From positions 77,501 to 141,500 of the forward strand of contig NC_090792.1 in the NCBI RefSeq assembly GCF_040054535.1: 64,000 nt of DNA, written 5' to 3'. A model generated the notes under the pieces. The model did no database searches. It was not told where the DNA came from and saw only the letters and a program-made list of their open reading frames with translations. The stretch is from Antennarius striatus (taxonomy: Eukaryota; Chordata; Actinopteri; Lophiiformes; Antennariidae). How positions within the stretch are numbered: position 1 is the first letter of the stretch; the number at the start of each line of letters is the position of its first letter. Shown here piece after piece: positions 1 to 10,872 of this stretch. The translations under genes and the position numbers were made by a program.

Positions 1-600
1 GTGGAGTAAGCCATGTACAAGTTATCAGTTTATTTCAAGGTCTCATGCAAGATAAGCAGCTAGTCACACTCACAAAGTGCAATTTAGAGTCAGAAATTCA
101 CTTTTGTTACATATTTTTGGTGGAAGGAGGAGACCAAGGGGACTTTGAAGCAACAAGAAGAGAACATTCAAAACCTACACATAAAGGTCGAGATTTAAAC
201 CCAGAACCTTCTTGATGTGAGGCTATAGAATTGCTCTCCGTGTCTCCATACTATCCATCAAATAACATTATTACAATGATTATTTAACCTCCCTGTACCG
301 TTGTGATTCATTTTATTCTCTGTTGGAATCGTTGCCATCGATTTGCTATCAGTGTAACTAGGCCTCCGGGCCACATAGGAGTGGAATAATTATATGTGTG
401 CATGTAAAAAATGCAACTGTCATTAATAAAGGAAACTTGTCAAGGACTCATCTCTTATTTTAGGTCACATCCATGACTGCTGGGGTAGTACGCACAGATG
501 CTGGGCTACATAAAAATTTACTTCACATACAATCACATATAATGAAAATGGAAATACATCACAGTGCCTATGTAGTTTAGTTTTCTATGACATGCAAATC
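1..600. repeat. Intergenic block duplicated at about 27,340-27,870
   Basis: No gene is seen. The sequence from the left edge through about 520 matches, with scattered differences, the block just upstream of IRG-4. Shared stretches include the part around 25-70, the part around 235-345 and the part around 440-510. At about 393 this copy lacks the RTE tail that interrupts the other copy, so it is the empty site for that insertion. Confidence 0.75.
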
Positions 601-1390
601 TGAAACTACATTTTATTAGTATGGTGCTGAAATCACAGTATCACCTATCAGTCTTCACTTCTGACCCTCTGGAATTGTGTGCCTGTATTGTCTCACTACT
701 CTGTAATAATTATAATTATTATTGGCCAATGCATATCAGTGAAATGCTGTCAAAAGGTGTAATTAGCCTTTTTGACTGGTTTTATTTGGATAAAATTATC
801 CACATGTCTGGAAAATGATCTTTCTCTGTTAAGCAGGAACCTTTACACTCACTCATTGTTCTGCCGTATAAAAATTACAAGGATGGAAAAACTTAAAGCA
901 AAAGCATAAACTGGGAGAGGTTAGATTCAGGTTTCTAGAGAGAAAGAGGATTTGCAACAGACCAAATCACAAGAAATTAGAAAATAAACTTCTAAATATT
1001 GCATTGTTGTTTATTGGGACTGATTGAATAGTGATTTTAAAAAAATCCCTAAAACATGCATGACAGTGAACACTGTTATTTCCTGAGGCTGTGCTCCTGT
1101 AAATCAACAGGTTGACAAATAGGGTTCCTTCATCATTACCTCAAAAACACACTTCATACGAAAGGTTTATTTTATTATTTAGGATTCACGTCACTACTGT
1201 TTTGTTTTTGTTCTTTATTTATATATTTAAGTTTTTTGCAACGGATTGAGAGTTTAAGCACTGTAGTTTGTATGGCTCTGCAAATGCTGTCCAGTGTTAT
1301 GGGCCAACCCACAATAAATCTTGTGGCTGTGAGCTACAGGACACTTATATCATAACAGGAGTCATGGAACTCGAAGCCTGCATTGAAAAT
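601..1390. other. Intergenic, nothing recognised
   Basis: AT-rich sequence without a supported gene. A short ORF at 621-818 has no recognisable domain and ends without splice context, so I treat it as chance. Confidence 0.5.
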
Positions 1391-1394
1391 CACA

Positions 1395-1584
1395 AGGTTT
1401 CCAGAAAGTCAGCTGACACAAGCAACCAATGAGGTGTCTTTTCACAGAGAACCATTTTGATTGGTCACTTTCTAAAAGTCTTTGAAAACTGTGCAACTTC
1501 TATATGACTATGAATTGTTTTTCTTGCAGCTGAACAACTCACAGCGTCTTCTGTTCTTATCTGGTTCAAACTTAAGACTTCAGG
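1395..1584 (+). promoter_or_regulatory. IRG-1 promoter block and non-coding leader exon
   Basis: The conserved block holds TTTCCAGAAAG (1398-1408; contains TTC-N2-GAA, a weak STAT-site resemblance), CAGCTGA (1411-1417), CCAAT (1428) and an inverted ATTGG (about 1460). A TATATGA lies near 1500. The leader exon, roughly 1530-1584, ends at a donor GTGAGT (1585). Its intron ends at 1927, where an acceptor TTTTTAG precedes GATCAAC and the ATG at 1935. The same arrangement occurs in all four IRG copies. Confidence 0.65.
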
Positions 1585-1666
1585 GTGAGTAGCTTCCTGC
1601 AACTTTTTATCTCAGTGAACCATGAGGCAAGTTTTTATCACTGTCCACAATAAGAACCCTGAGACA

Positions 1667-1680
1667 GAAAAACTGAAACT
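1667..1680 (+). promoter_or_regulatory. ISRE-like motif in the IRG-1 leader intron
   Basis: The stretch GAAAAACTGAAACT contains AAAACTGAAACT, one base from the ISRE pattern GAAANNGAAACT. It sits about 80 bp inside the leader intron. Interferon control is typical of the IRG family, but this single site is only a candidate. Confidence 0.3.
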
Positions 1681-1934
1681 GTGACTGTAATTTTACGCGT
1701 GTAAATTGAAGTCACCATCCACTATAGAATAGTTCAGCTTCTGCAGTGATGATTTTATTACGTTTCCACCTTGAATCGATCAGCTGTGTTTGAGAACTTC
1801 CTGCATCTTAATGTGAAAGGACCAGGGAAAAAATATTTCATCACTTGAGTGTTGCAGGATAATGCTTGCTACTATTTCCTAAACCACAATAGTAACTTTC
1901 GGACTTGTTGTTTGCTTCAGTTTTTAGGATCAAC

Positions 1935-3505
1935 ATGAGTAACCCAGTGGATAAAAAGTCAGCTGAGGAAATTAAAAAAGCTCTGGAGAAAAATAATTAT
2001 GCTGTAGCTATTGCTAAGGTCAAGGAGTGTTTATACAAATCAAAACATCCACCACTTAATATCGCCATCACCGGAGAGTCTGGCTCTGGGAAATCCTCCT
2101 TCGTTAATGGATTCAGAGGCATTGATGACTGGCATAACAATGCTGCCCCTGTTGGTTGTGTGGAAACAACCACACAGGCCACTAAATACCCCCACCCAAG
2201 CTACCCCAACGTCACTCTGTGGGACCTTCCTGGTGTTGGTACCATGAAGTTTCAAGCTAGTCAGTATCTTCAGCATGTTGGATTTCAAAAGTATGACTTC
2301 TTCATCATCATCACAGCAACACGCTTCAAAGAAAATGATGTAATGCTCGCAAAGGAGATTCGGAGGATTGGAAAGAAGTTCTACTTCGTCCGCTCAAAGA
2401 TTGACAATGATCTACAGGCTATGAAAAGACATAAGAAGAATGTCAATGAAGAAGGTATTCTGACACAGATCAGGGAAAACTGCATTGGAGGTTTGTAAAC
2501 TTTTTCAGTAATAATGACATCAAATAATTAAATATATTACAGAAAACTACAAATCCGTATGAAATTGATTTAGGGTTTTGTTGGATTACATTGATATTGT
2601 CACGGTTACTGAATACAAAGTAACTTCTTGGAATTGTTAATGTCATTAATATATTGGATAACAATATCTAAATAATTTTGAAATAAATTTTACTTGAACA
2701 CCAAGTATAGGGAATTTTACACCAAACTTTTCGAGGCAAAATCATTCCTCAGATAAGTATTTTCAAATATGAAAATGGAAACATTGTGAAGAAGTTGGAA
2801 AAGCTGAAATATGTACATTCTAAAGCTATAATAATTTAATATATTTGTACATTCATGTCATTTCGTACCACAGGTCTTCAAAATGCAGGAGTGTCATCTC
2901 CGAAAGTCTTCCTGGTGTCCAGGTTTCATCTCCACCTGTACGACTTCCCCCTCTTACAGCAGACATTAAAGAAAGAACTTCCTGAACACAAAAGAGATGT
3001 TCTCCTGCATGCCATTTACAACATCAGCCGGGAGGTCATCAACAAGAAGAAAAAGGTCTTCCAGGATGAAATTTCAACTTATGCTTTCATGTCTGCTGGT
3101 GGGTCACTTGTACCAATTCCTGGGCTTTCAATTGCTCTTGATCTCACCATGTTGGTTACAGTCACCATGCAATACATGAGTGGGTTTGGCCTGGATGAAG
3201 AGTCAGTAAAGAGACTCTCTACAAACTGTGGTGTGCCACTGTCTAATCTGAAGTCTGTCCTCACTTCACCCCTGGCCTTACAAAAAGTCACCCCTGATCT
3301 CATTTCAAATCTACTTCTCAAGTGTGCGAGTACAGCTGCATTATTAGCTGCAGAGGAAGGCTTCAGATTTATTCCAATAATTGGAAGCCTTGTTGCAGCA
3401 CCCATCTCCTATAAAGTCACTCAAAACGCTCTGCAAACATTCCTTGACATGCTTGCTGAGGATGCACAAAAACTGATGGAAAAGGCACTCAGTGAAATAT
3501 TGTAA
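1935..3505 (+). CDS. IRG-1: immunity-related GTPase (interferon-inducible GTPase 5-like)
   Basis: Coding exons 1935-2490 and 2874-3505 join in phase 1 (GT donor at 2491, CAG acceptor ending at 2873) to give 395 residues, a normal IRG length. Motifs: P-loop GESGSGKSS at 47-55 (G1, GKS type), DLPG at 97-100 (G3), SKID at 154-157 (G4). The second exon encodes the C-terminal helical half with two hydrophobic stretches, around VPIPGLSIALDLTML and IPIIGSLVAAP. The start is the ATG after GATCAAC, because the upstream in-frame ATG at 1905 lies inside the leader intron. No N-terminal glycine is present, so no myristoylation signal. Family knowledge: IRGs are interferon-induced dynamin-like GTPases acting on intracellular membranes and pathogen vacuoles in mammals; fish function is less clear. 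First of four tandem copies. Confidence 0.9.
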
Positions 3506-4871
3506 GTCACTCTCAATTAAAAGTACCTCGGACAATGTCAAAATCCTAAAACAAGGTGATTGCTGCAACTATTTTTGTATTTTATAGCTTAACAAGGTAA
3601 ACATTTCATGGACAATGTGTGCCCCTAACAGAGAATGAAATATAACCTTGTTTTGATTTCACTACAGCGGTGTTGTAAGGTTTCATATTAAATAGTAAGA
3701 AAAATTGCAACATGAATATAGCACAGTAACATAGCACCATTGCTGGCACAAGGGTTAGAGTGTTTCCTGTTCCAAGACGTCTCCCTCTCTTCACTCATTG
3801 TGCTCCTGATGTATTCATCCAGAAATTAATTCTTAAGTGTTAAATTAATTATTTGCCCTATACCCACAAAATATACAACACATAAAATATATGATACATA
3901 AAGATTATAAAATGTAAGGAATGTGGATCCGCAAGGATTATGGTCACATTTGCCACTGATATACTCAACACTATTGTCAGTTGTTGGAGTGGCTCAATCA
4001 GAACAGGCCACTGAGTAACAATGAGGCTCTGAATAAAATAACATTTGACTTTTGTCTCTAGGCAGAAGATGAGACTCTAAACCGTCCCAGAGGCATTTTA
4101 ACCATGAAACACCATGTTGTCTTTGTTCATCGAGCTTCATCTCAGATTACCTTCGTGATTGGTTGTGTTGTTCCTCTTGCTATAAGATGACAAATAAAAA
4201 AACACAAAGAGGGTTGGACTCTTCTCAAGTCATTCCTCATAGGGTCTATTTAATTTCCAAACCAAGTGCATGCACAGAGATGTATTCTTCCTGTCTGAAA
4301 TTTTGCTAAACTTCACTTTAGATTAAACCTCTGGTTTTTAGTGACCTTTCCAGAGTTTCAATAACTTTGAAACAAACTTCAATAAGTTTGAAGGTTTGAG
4401 TTCTGGACCAACTGAGGCAGAAACAAACACACGGTTGAAGTTTAAGAGGATAAGGTAGACAAAAGGCAGAGGTGATGGTAGCAAGAGGGCTGGCTTGGTT
4501 CCTGATTAGGAGTCCAAGAATGGGAAATATTCAGACCCACAGAAAGGAACACTGGAGAGCAGAGGCACTGGTGGCTGACACCGGCAGCGAGGAAACACCA
4601 GCAGGACAGAATCCTCCGGCCAGGAGTGGACCAGGACAAGACCAAGACCAGGACACGTAGGGGGCTGGGTAGTAGAGATTGTAGCCGGGTGCGGCTCGTC
4701 TGCTCCATCGCAGGAGGAGAGAGGCAAACCAGTCACACACTGCAGGGAGAGTCCAACAGGACGGGGGGGAGGAGAGAAACAAAATACAAAAACCAAAGGA
4801 AACCTCACAAACTTAGAAATGAGGGAGTCACGTGGATGAGAACATAATTTTTTTTTAAATTAACTTATTGG
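3506..4871. other. IRG-1 3' flank, no gene
   Basis: Probable 3' UTR followed by intergenic DNA. AATAAA-type signals occur near 4032 and 4188. A GC-richer patch at about 4450-4780 is unlike its surroundings but contains no long convincing ORF or recognisable repeat boundary. Confidence 0.4.
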
Positions 4872-4883
4872 TGCAATATGTTT

Positions 4884-5026
4884 TTTCATTCATTCATTCA
4901 TAACCGCTTGTTCTGCTGTAGCGGATTAGGAGGAGCTGGAGCCCATCTCAGCTGACTAAGGGTGTGAGGCAGGAGAAACTCTGGGCATGACGCCAGTGCA
5001 CCGCAGAGCCACACAGAGAAGCAGAC
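4884..5026 (-). repeat. tRNA-derived SINE (family A), 5'-truncated
   Basis: Related to the 3' two-thirds of the SINEs at 10,873 and 44,863. It has the CATTC-type tail on the plus strand and the block around GACGCCAGTGCACCGC. It is flanked by the 12-bp direct repeat TGCAATATGTTT (4872-4883 and 5027-5038), which I read as the target duplication. Confidence 0.75.
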
Positions 5027-5381
5027 TGCAATATGTTTGTTGTAAAAATGCTTTGAGCTTCATTTCTTGTACAAAAGCTCTCAAAATATCATATTCATAT
5101 TAATAGACTAATAGCCTTTACATTTTTTATATGCTGACAAACATTTTCACCAAAACCCTGTTTAGTCTATCTATTGGTGGTAGTGATAGAAGTTGTGTGA
5201 GCAGTAGCATTATAGGTATGTATGTAGATGTTAACATTAATTTGATCCAACAGATAGAACTTGTCTGCCACTCGGATCTGTATGGGATTAAACTTAAAGG
5301 GGACATATTTTGAAAACTCACTTTTTCCAGTATTTAAACCCACAAGTTTTGTTATCTCTGCCGAACCACAAAGTGTTAAAT

Positions 5382-6513
5382 CTTCTTCTTCTTTTCCTTT
5401 CGGCTTTTCCCTTCAGGGGTCGCCACAGCGAATCAATTTCCTCCATCTAGCCCTGTCCTTTGAATCCTCTTCTCTCACACCAACTACCTTCATGTCCTCT
5501 TTCACTACATCCATAAACCTCCTCTTTGGTCTTCCTCTAGGCCTCCTGCCTGGCAGTTCAAAACTCAGCATCCTTCTACCAATATATTCCCTATCTCTCC
5601 TCTGGACATGTCCAAACCATCTCAGTCTGGCCTCTCTGACTTTATCTCCAAGACCTCTAACATGTGCTGTCCCTCTGATGTACTCATTCCTGATCCTATC
5701 CTTCCTGGTCACTCCCAGAGAGAACCTCAGCATCTTCATCTCTGCTACCTCCAGCTCTTTCTCCTGTCTTTTCTTCAGTGACACTGTCTCTAGACCAAAC
5801 AACATCGCTGGTCTCACCACAATTTTGTACACCTTTCCTTTCATTTTAGCTGAAACTCTTCTATCACACATCACACCTGACACTTTCCTCCACCCGTTCC
5901 ATCCTGCCTGGACACGCTTCTTCACCTCTTTTCCACACTCTCCATTGCTCTGGACTGTTGACCCTAAGTACTTAAAATCCTCCACCTTCTTGATCTCTTC
6001 TCCCTGTAACCTCACTCTTCCACTTGGGTTCCTCTCATTCACACACATGTACTCTGTCTTACTGTGGCTAACCTTCATTCCTCTCCTTTCCAGGACAAAC
6101 CTCCACCTCTCTAGCTTCTCCTCCACCTGTTCCCTGCTCTCACTACAGATCACAATGTCATCTGCAAACATCATAGTCCATGGAGATTCCTGTCTAACCT
6201 CGTCTGTCAGCCTGTCCATCACCATGGCAAACAAGAAGGGGCTCAGAGCTGATCCCTGATGCAGTCCCACCTCCACCTTGAACTCCTCTGTCACACCTAC
6301 AGCACACCTCACCACTGTCTTACAGTCTTCATACATGTCCTGCACCGTTCTAACATACTTCTCTGCCACTCCAGACTTCCTCATACAATACCACAGTTCC
6401 TCTCTGGGCACCCTGTCATAAGCTTTCTCCAGATCTACAAAAACACAATGCAGCTCCCTCTGGCCTTCTCTGTACTTCTCTATCAACATCCTCAAAGCAA
6501 ATACTGCATCTGT
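5382..6513 (-). mobile_element. RTE-clade LINE, 5'-truncated copy
   Basis: The 3' end, on the plus strand TCTTCTTCTTCTTTTCC..., is at 5382. The copy stops at 6513 within the RT domain. It is bounded by the 12-bp direct repeat AAAGTGTTAAAT (5370-5381 and 6514-6525). It matches the longer copy at 24,314-27,162. Confidence 0.9.
5413..6495 (-). CDS. RTE LINE reverse transcriptase, C-terminal part
   Basis: An uninterrupted 360-codon frame from inside the palm to the C-terminus. Visible RT features: VDLEKAYDRVPRE (RT motif with catalytic D), [13 protein letters not shown], and FADDIVICSES (YXDD-box variant FADD). The tail carries the basic block GRRPRGRPKRRFMDV. It lacks the endonuclease and the N-terminal RT part because of 5' truncation, so it is not autonomous. 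The lack of stops or frameshifts suggests a younger insertion than the other RTE copies here. The listed methionine is internal to the original protein. Confidence 0.85.
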   Translation of the reverse strand: MRMLIEKYREGQRELHCVFVDLEKAYDRVPREELWYCMRKSGVAEKYVRTVQDMYEDCKTVVRCAVGVTEEFKVEVGLHQGSALSPFLFAMVMDRLTDEVRQESPWTMMFADDIVICSESREQVEEKLERWRFVLERRGMKVSHSKTEYMCVNERNPSGRVRLQGEEIKKVEDFKYLGSTVQSNGECGKEVKKRVQAGWNGWRKVSGVMCDRRVSAKMKGKVYKIVVRPAMLFGLETVSLKKRQEKELEVAEMKMLRFSLGVTRKDRIRNEYIRGTAHVRGLGDKVREARLRWFGHVQRRDREYIGRRMLSFELPGRRPRGRPKRRFMDVVKEDMKVVGVREEDSKDRARWRKLIRCGDP

Positions 6514-6727
6514 AAAGTGTTAAATGACACCAGATAATGACTATTTTGTGAGGTCCCGGATCAGAAAAAATGTCTTTTAGTTTTTTGAATAGAAAGGAAC
6601 CTTCCAGCCCAGTCCACAAGACACCAGTAGATTTAGAAAAAAAGCTGTGTCTGTTTGCTTCAGTATTTGTTTCATATTTGTTCACCAGGTTCTGAATGTA
6701 ACTCTTTCTTCCTTTGTTTTCTGTCTG

Positions 6728-6848
6728 GACGGCGGTGGTGTCTCAGCGGTAGAGAGGGTCGTCCAATGTCAATGACAATAGAGTGTGCCACTAATTTTCC
6801 CTGGGGGATCATTCAAGTATGTAAAAAAAACGAAAATAAATAAATAAA
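6728..6848 (+). repeat. tRNA-derived SINE (family B), internally deleted
   Basis: The head GGCGGTGGTGTCTCAGCGG with TAGAGAGGGTCGTCC resembles the tRNA-like head of the copies at 20,430 and 30,603. The tail TGTGCCACTAATTTTCCC followed by an A-rich end matches the 3' end of the 20,430 copy. The middle is missing. Confidence 0.6.
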
Positions 6849-6854
6849 ATTTCA

Positions 6855-7335
6855 GCAGCTTGTCTGAATCCGGGTTGTGAGGGCAACAATTTGATCAGGG
6901 AAGACCAGAAACTCTGTAACCCAGCCACTTCTAAATCCTCTGGGGGGATCCCAGTCAAACAGAAAGATATCATCTCACTCAAGTCCTGGGTCTGCCTCTG
7001 GGTCTCCTCCAGATGGACATGCTTAGAGACACCTCCCTATTAAGAAGGCATCCAAGAAGCACCGTGACCAGATGCCCAAAGCACACCGGCTGGCTTCACT
7101 TAATACGGAAAAGTAACTCTACCTCGAGCCTCTTCTGTATGTCTGAGCTCCTCGCCCTAGCCCAAAAGGTGACCCCAGCACCCTAAGAAAACTCATTTAA
7201 GCCACTTGTCCTTGTGGTCTTATCCTGTTGGTCTTTGCCCACAACCCATGACCATACGTAAGGGTTGGAACGTACACATAGCAATACATGGAGAGCTACG
7301 CGTTGTGGCTAATTGCACGCTTAATCACCACGGAT
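6855..7335. repeat. Degenerate interspersed repeat, probably LINE-derived
   Basis: The stretch has no open frame. Blocks such as CTGGGTCTCCTCCAGATGG and CCCATGACCATACGTAAGG resemble, from memory, a widespread degenerate fish retroelement. The class is an inference. Confidence 0.35.
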
Positions 7336-7475
7336 TGATAGTAAGTAACCACATCACATTCCAATTTTTCCAAACCCATCTTTCATTCTCAAGATCAGCA
7401 CGTTCTTTGCAATCAGGTGATAGATTGGCTACCCCAGTATTGGAATACAATCCAGATTCCTGTCTCATTGACAAT

Positions 7476-7529
7476 GACGATGATGACGATGATGATGATG
7501 ATGATGATGATGATGACGATGATATTATG
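7476..7529 (+). repeat. (GAT)n microsatellite
   Basis: An imperfect GAT/GAC trinucleotide tract. It creates an artificial poly-aspartate run in one frame. Confidence 0.95.
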
Positions 7530-7620
7530 TTTTATAAAGACTTTATAAATGATCTGTACAATATTTGTCCTGTATAAAGAAGGGCTTAGTCCAGCTCAAT
7601 AAATTCATGGATTATCTCAT

Positions 7621-7640
7621 GGGTTAGGGTTAGGGTTAGC
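7621..7640 (+). repeat. Short telomere-like TTAGGG tract
   Basis: GGGTTAGGGTTAGGGTTAG, about three units. It lies just upstream of the Rex1-like LINE. Confidence 0.7.
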
Positions 7641-7743
7641 GCAAGCAGGCTGCAGTTTCCTTTGCTCAGAGCGAGTTTGTTATGCATAATTTTGCGTTTT
7701 TTTCTATGTTTCTGCGTGTATTTTTTTTACGTAAAATTACATA

Positions 7744-8109
7744 ATGTATAGTAATATGCTAGTGTACTCCAGGGAGGAGTTGATGTCCATGAGGGTCAAA
7801 GGAGACCCAGCAACACGCAATCTCATCCCCGCTGAGCTCCAACGGAGATATCGCGGATGCCGAGTGGGTCGCGTTGAAAGGACTAGACTATCGGCTAGAG
7901 CCGCTAACCAGAGGCGAGTCAAGCCCGCCGTCCCCTCCGTCATCATGGGGAACGTGAACTCTCTACTGAACAAGTTGGACGAACTGACGACGCTGTGCAG
8001 GACTGAACAGCGCTACCGGGAGACCAGCTTGTTGGTGTTCTCAGAGACGTGGCTAACTGGCAATGTGCCAGACGCTAACGTCGGACTAACCGGCTTCTCC
8101 TCCGTATGA
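7744..8109 (+). pseudogene. Rex1-like LINE N-terminal region and start of endonuclease
   Basis: The 121-codon frame includes VIMGNVNSLLNKLDEL and VFSETWLTGNVPDANV, typical of the start of a non-LTR apurinic-type endonuclease domain. It ends at a TGA in GTATGAGCGGAC. A CGA to TGA change (CpG decay) would explain this, since the same frame continues downstream with ADRD and a glycine-rich KGGGL block. Confidence 0.75.
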
Positions 8110-8196
8110 GCGGACCGGGACACAAACACCGCCGGTAAGAAGAAAGGAGGTGGATTAATCATCTATACCAACAATAGATGGTGCCATCCGGGACAT

Positions 8197-10401
8197 GTGA
8201 CGGTGAAATCAACACTGTGTAACCGCGATCTGGAGCTAACAGCTGTTAGCATCAGACCCTACTACCTGGCGCGTGAATTTTCACACGTTATTGTCCTCGC
8301 TGTCTACATCCCTCCACGGGCGGACCCTGAGACGGCACGAGAGACCATCTGTGGGACCACCTCTGCTCTTCGGACCCGGCACCTGGAGGCGCTCGTCATT
8401 ATCACCGGTAACTTTAACCACGTCACCTTGGACTCATCTCTCCCCACAATGGTCCAGTGTGTAGACTGCCCCACACGGAAGAACAGAACCATCGATCTGT
8501 TCTACGCTAATGCTAAGGAGGCATACACCGCCACCCCCCTCCCTCCACTAGGTAAATCAGACCATAACCTAGTGTACCTACAGCCCACCTACATCCCGCT
8601 GGTGAAACAGCTGCCAGCAACAACACGGCAGGTCAGGAGGTGGTCCCCGGAAGCAGAGGAGATGCTGAGGGACTGCTTCCAGACCACCGACTGGGATGTT
8701 ATTGTGGGCTCACATGGGGAGGACATTGAGGGGGCAGCTCAGTGTTTTACAGACTACGTGAACTTCTGTGTGGACACCGTGGCCCCTGTCAGGACAATCA
8801 GGTGTTACCCCAACAACAAACCATGGGTAACCAAGGAAGTCAAGGCTGTCCTGAACAGGAAGAAGCGGGCGTTCAGGAGCAAGAACGAGGAGGAGATGAG
8901 GAAGGCCCAGCAGGAAGTGAGACTCTGCCTGAGGGAGGCCAAGGAGGCGTACAGGAGGAAGCTGGAGAAGCAGCTGGGATGCAACCAGGTGCGGGAGGCC
9001 TGGAATGGGATGAGAACCATCACCGGACACGGGAAAGGGCGCAGCACTGTGGAGGGGAATATTGAAAGAGCAAATGAACTTAACAGCTTTTTCAATCGGT
9101 TCAGCTCCCCCACCACTCCCGGCTCCTCGTCCCGGGCCTCTTCCTGTCCTGCAAACCGCTCCACTTATGCTCCCTCCTCCTGTGCTTCCTCTCCTTCCAC
9201 CCCTGCCACTTCTCCCGAGCCCACTCCAAGAACTGCGAAGCTCAACGGCCCCACCTCAACCACTGGACTTCCAACCTCGCCACAACCTCCTGCTCCCACC
9301 ACGACGGAGACCGTCATCACTGCAGACCTGGTGACGACAACGCTGAGGAGGCTCCGTCCCTACAAGGCGGCTGGACCAGATAAGGTCTCCCCAAGACTCC
9401 TCCGAGCCTGTGCTTCGGAACTAGGGGACCCCCTGCAACAATTGTTCAACCTCAGTCTGCGGCTGGGGAGGGTCCCGTCACTGTGGAAGACCTCCTGCAT
9501 TGTCCCTGTACCCAAGAAAGGAGGCCTTACTGAGCTCAGCGACCACCGACCAGTCGCTCTTACCTCCCACGTAATGAAGACCCTAGAGCGACTGGTCCTG
9601 GAGCTCATGCGTCCACAGGTGCAGGGTGTTATGGACCCTCTCCAGTTCGCCTATCAGGCCAAGGTTGGGGTTGACGACGCTGTCTTGTACCTCCTCCACC
9701 ACATACTCTCCTACCTGGACGCCGGGGGCTGTGCCGTCAGAGTGCTCTTCTTCGACTTTTCGAGTGCCTTCAACAACATACAGCCGCGGCTCCTGCAGGA
9801 TAAACTGACCTCCATGGCTGTGGACCCCTACCTCATGAGCTGGATCACGGACTACCTAACGGACAGACCCCAGTACGTCCGTATGGGGGACTGTTTGTCT
9901 TATATGGTGATCAGCAGCAAGGGGGCGCCACAGGGGACCGTTCTATCCCACATTCTCTTCACCCTCTACACATCAGACTTCAAGCACAACTCGGATACAT
10001 GCCACATACAGAAGTACTCCGATGACACCGTGATAGTGGCATGTATCCTGGAGGGTGATGAGGGGGGGTACAGGGCATTGGTGGCTGACTTCGTGGAATG
10101 GTGCCAACAGAACCAGCTCCAGCTCAACGTCTCCAAGACAAAGGAGATGGTTCTGGATTTCCGGTGGGCACCTCCCTCTCCACAGCCGGTGATCATCAAA
10201 GGCAATGAGGTGGAGGTGGTAGGAAACTATAAGTACCTGGGACTGCAGCTAGACAGCAGACTGGACTGGTCACTCAACTCGAACTGTATGCACAAGAAGG
10301 GGCAGAGCAGGATGTACTTCCTGAGGAGGCTGGCCTCCTTCAACATCTGTCCTAAGCTCCTTCTCATGTTCTATCAGTCCGTAGTCTCCAGTGTGCTGTA
10401 A
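8197..10401 (+). CDS. Rex1-like LINE endonuclease/reverse transcriptase ORF
   Basis: A 734-codon open frame. The endonuclease part shows AVYIPPRADP, TGNFNHVTLD (catalytic N/D context) and GKSDHNLVYL (the SDH motif). The RT part shows KAAGPDKVSPRLL, DHRPVALTSHVMK, FFDFSSAFNNIQP and a YSDDTV box in place of YADD. GAPQGTVLSHILF also deviates from the usual LSP. A low-complexity Ser/Pro/Thr linker lies around residues 300-370. The frame is the same as at 7744-8109, so the true start was upstream. It ends at a TAA where homologous frames would continue, and the C-terminal piece at 10413-10742 is in another frame. Confidence 0.8.
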   Translation: MTVKSTLCNRDLELTAVSIRPYYLAREFSHVIVLAVYIPPRADPETARETICGTTSALRTRHLEALVIITGNFNHVTLDSSLPTMVQCVDCPTRKNRTIDLFYANAKEAYTATPLPPLGKSDHNLVYLQPTYIPLVKQLPATTRQVRRWSPEAEEMLRDCFQTTDWDVIVGSHGEDIEGAAQCFTDYVNFCVDTVAPVRTIRCYPNNKPWVTKEVKAVLNRKKRAFRSKNEEEMRKAQQEVRLCLREAKEAYRRKLEKQLGCNQVREAWNGMRTITGHGKGRSTVEGNIERANELNSFFNRFSSPTTPGSSSRASSCPANRSTYAPSSCASSPSTPATSPEPTPRTAKLNGPTSTTGLPTSPQPPAPTTTETVITADLVTTTLRRLRPYKAAGPDKVSPRLLRACASELGDPLQQLFNLSLRLGRVPSLWKTSCIVPVPKKGGLTELSDHRPVALTSHVMKTLERLVLELMRPQVQGVMDPLQFAYQAKVGVDDAVLYLLHHILSYLDAGGCAVRVLFFDFSSAFNNIQPRLLQDKLTSMAVDPYLMSWITDYLTDRPQYVRMGDCLSYMVISSKGAPQGTVLSHILFTLYTSDFKHNSDTCHIQKYSDDTVIVACILEGDEGGYRALVADFVEWCQQNQLQLNVSKTKEMVLDFRWAPPSPQPVIIKGNEVEVVGNYKYLGLQLDSRLDWSLNSNCMHKKGQSRMYFLRRLASFNICPKLLLMFYQSVVSSVL

Positions 10402-10872
10402 TACGCCATTGTGTGTTGGGGTGGGGGGCCAGGAAGAGAGATATGGACCGTCTGAACAGACTCATCCGCAGAGCGGGCTCAGTGGTCGGGTTGAGCCTGG
10501 ACTCTGTGGATATGCTTCTGGAGAGCAGGACCATGTCTAAAATTAAGGCTATCATGAACAACACCAGGCACCCCCTACACACCACCTTCTCCCAGCAGAG
10601 AAGCACCTTCAGCGACAGACTGCTGTCACACAGCGCCTCCACAGAGAGGCTGAGGTCCTCCTTCGTGCCCCGTGCCATCAGGGGGTACAATGACTCTCTC
10701 AGGAGGAGCGGGGGGGAGGTGGCGAGGTCAGCACGGGGTTGAATGGATTTAATTTAATTTAATTGAAATTTAATTTTATACTGTATATATATTTATATAT
10801 ATATATTTATTTTTTATACTGTTTTACATTTTAATTCAATTTTATACTGTTTATATTTTATTTTATATTTTA

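Noticed and set aside
1905-1934. Upstream in-frame ATG of IRG-1 (and the similar ones at 13,940 and 28,660)
   Set aside because: They lie before the conserved TTT(T/C)AG acceptor, inside the leader intron. The GATCAAC-ATG start is common to all copies.
4442-4808. Overlapping frames on both strands in a GC-richer patch
   Set aside because: Both strands are open over the same stretch with no motif or start context, which is a compositional effect.
5261-6259. A 332-codon plus-strand frame, and similar serine/leucine-rich frames at 24,282-25,205
   Set aside because: They are antisense shadows of the RTE reverse transcriptase; the minus strand has the conserved RT motifs.
7206-7577. A 123-codon frame ending in a poly-aspartate run
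   Set aside because: The aspartates are translation of a GAT microsatellite and the rest lies in a degenerate repeat without domain or splice context.
7621-7640. Subtelomeric location suggested by TTAGGG units
   Set aside because: Only about three units occur and nothing else in the window is telomere-like. It is more likely a short chance or interstitial tract.
9062-9334. A proline-rich 90-codon frame
   Set aside because: It is an out-of-frame shadow of the Ser/Pro/Thr linker in the Rex1-like ORF.
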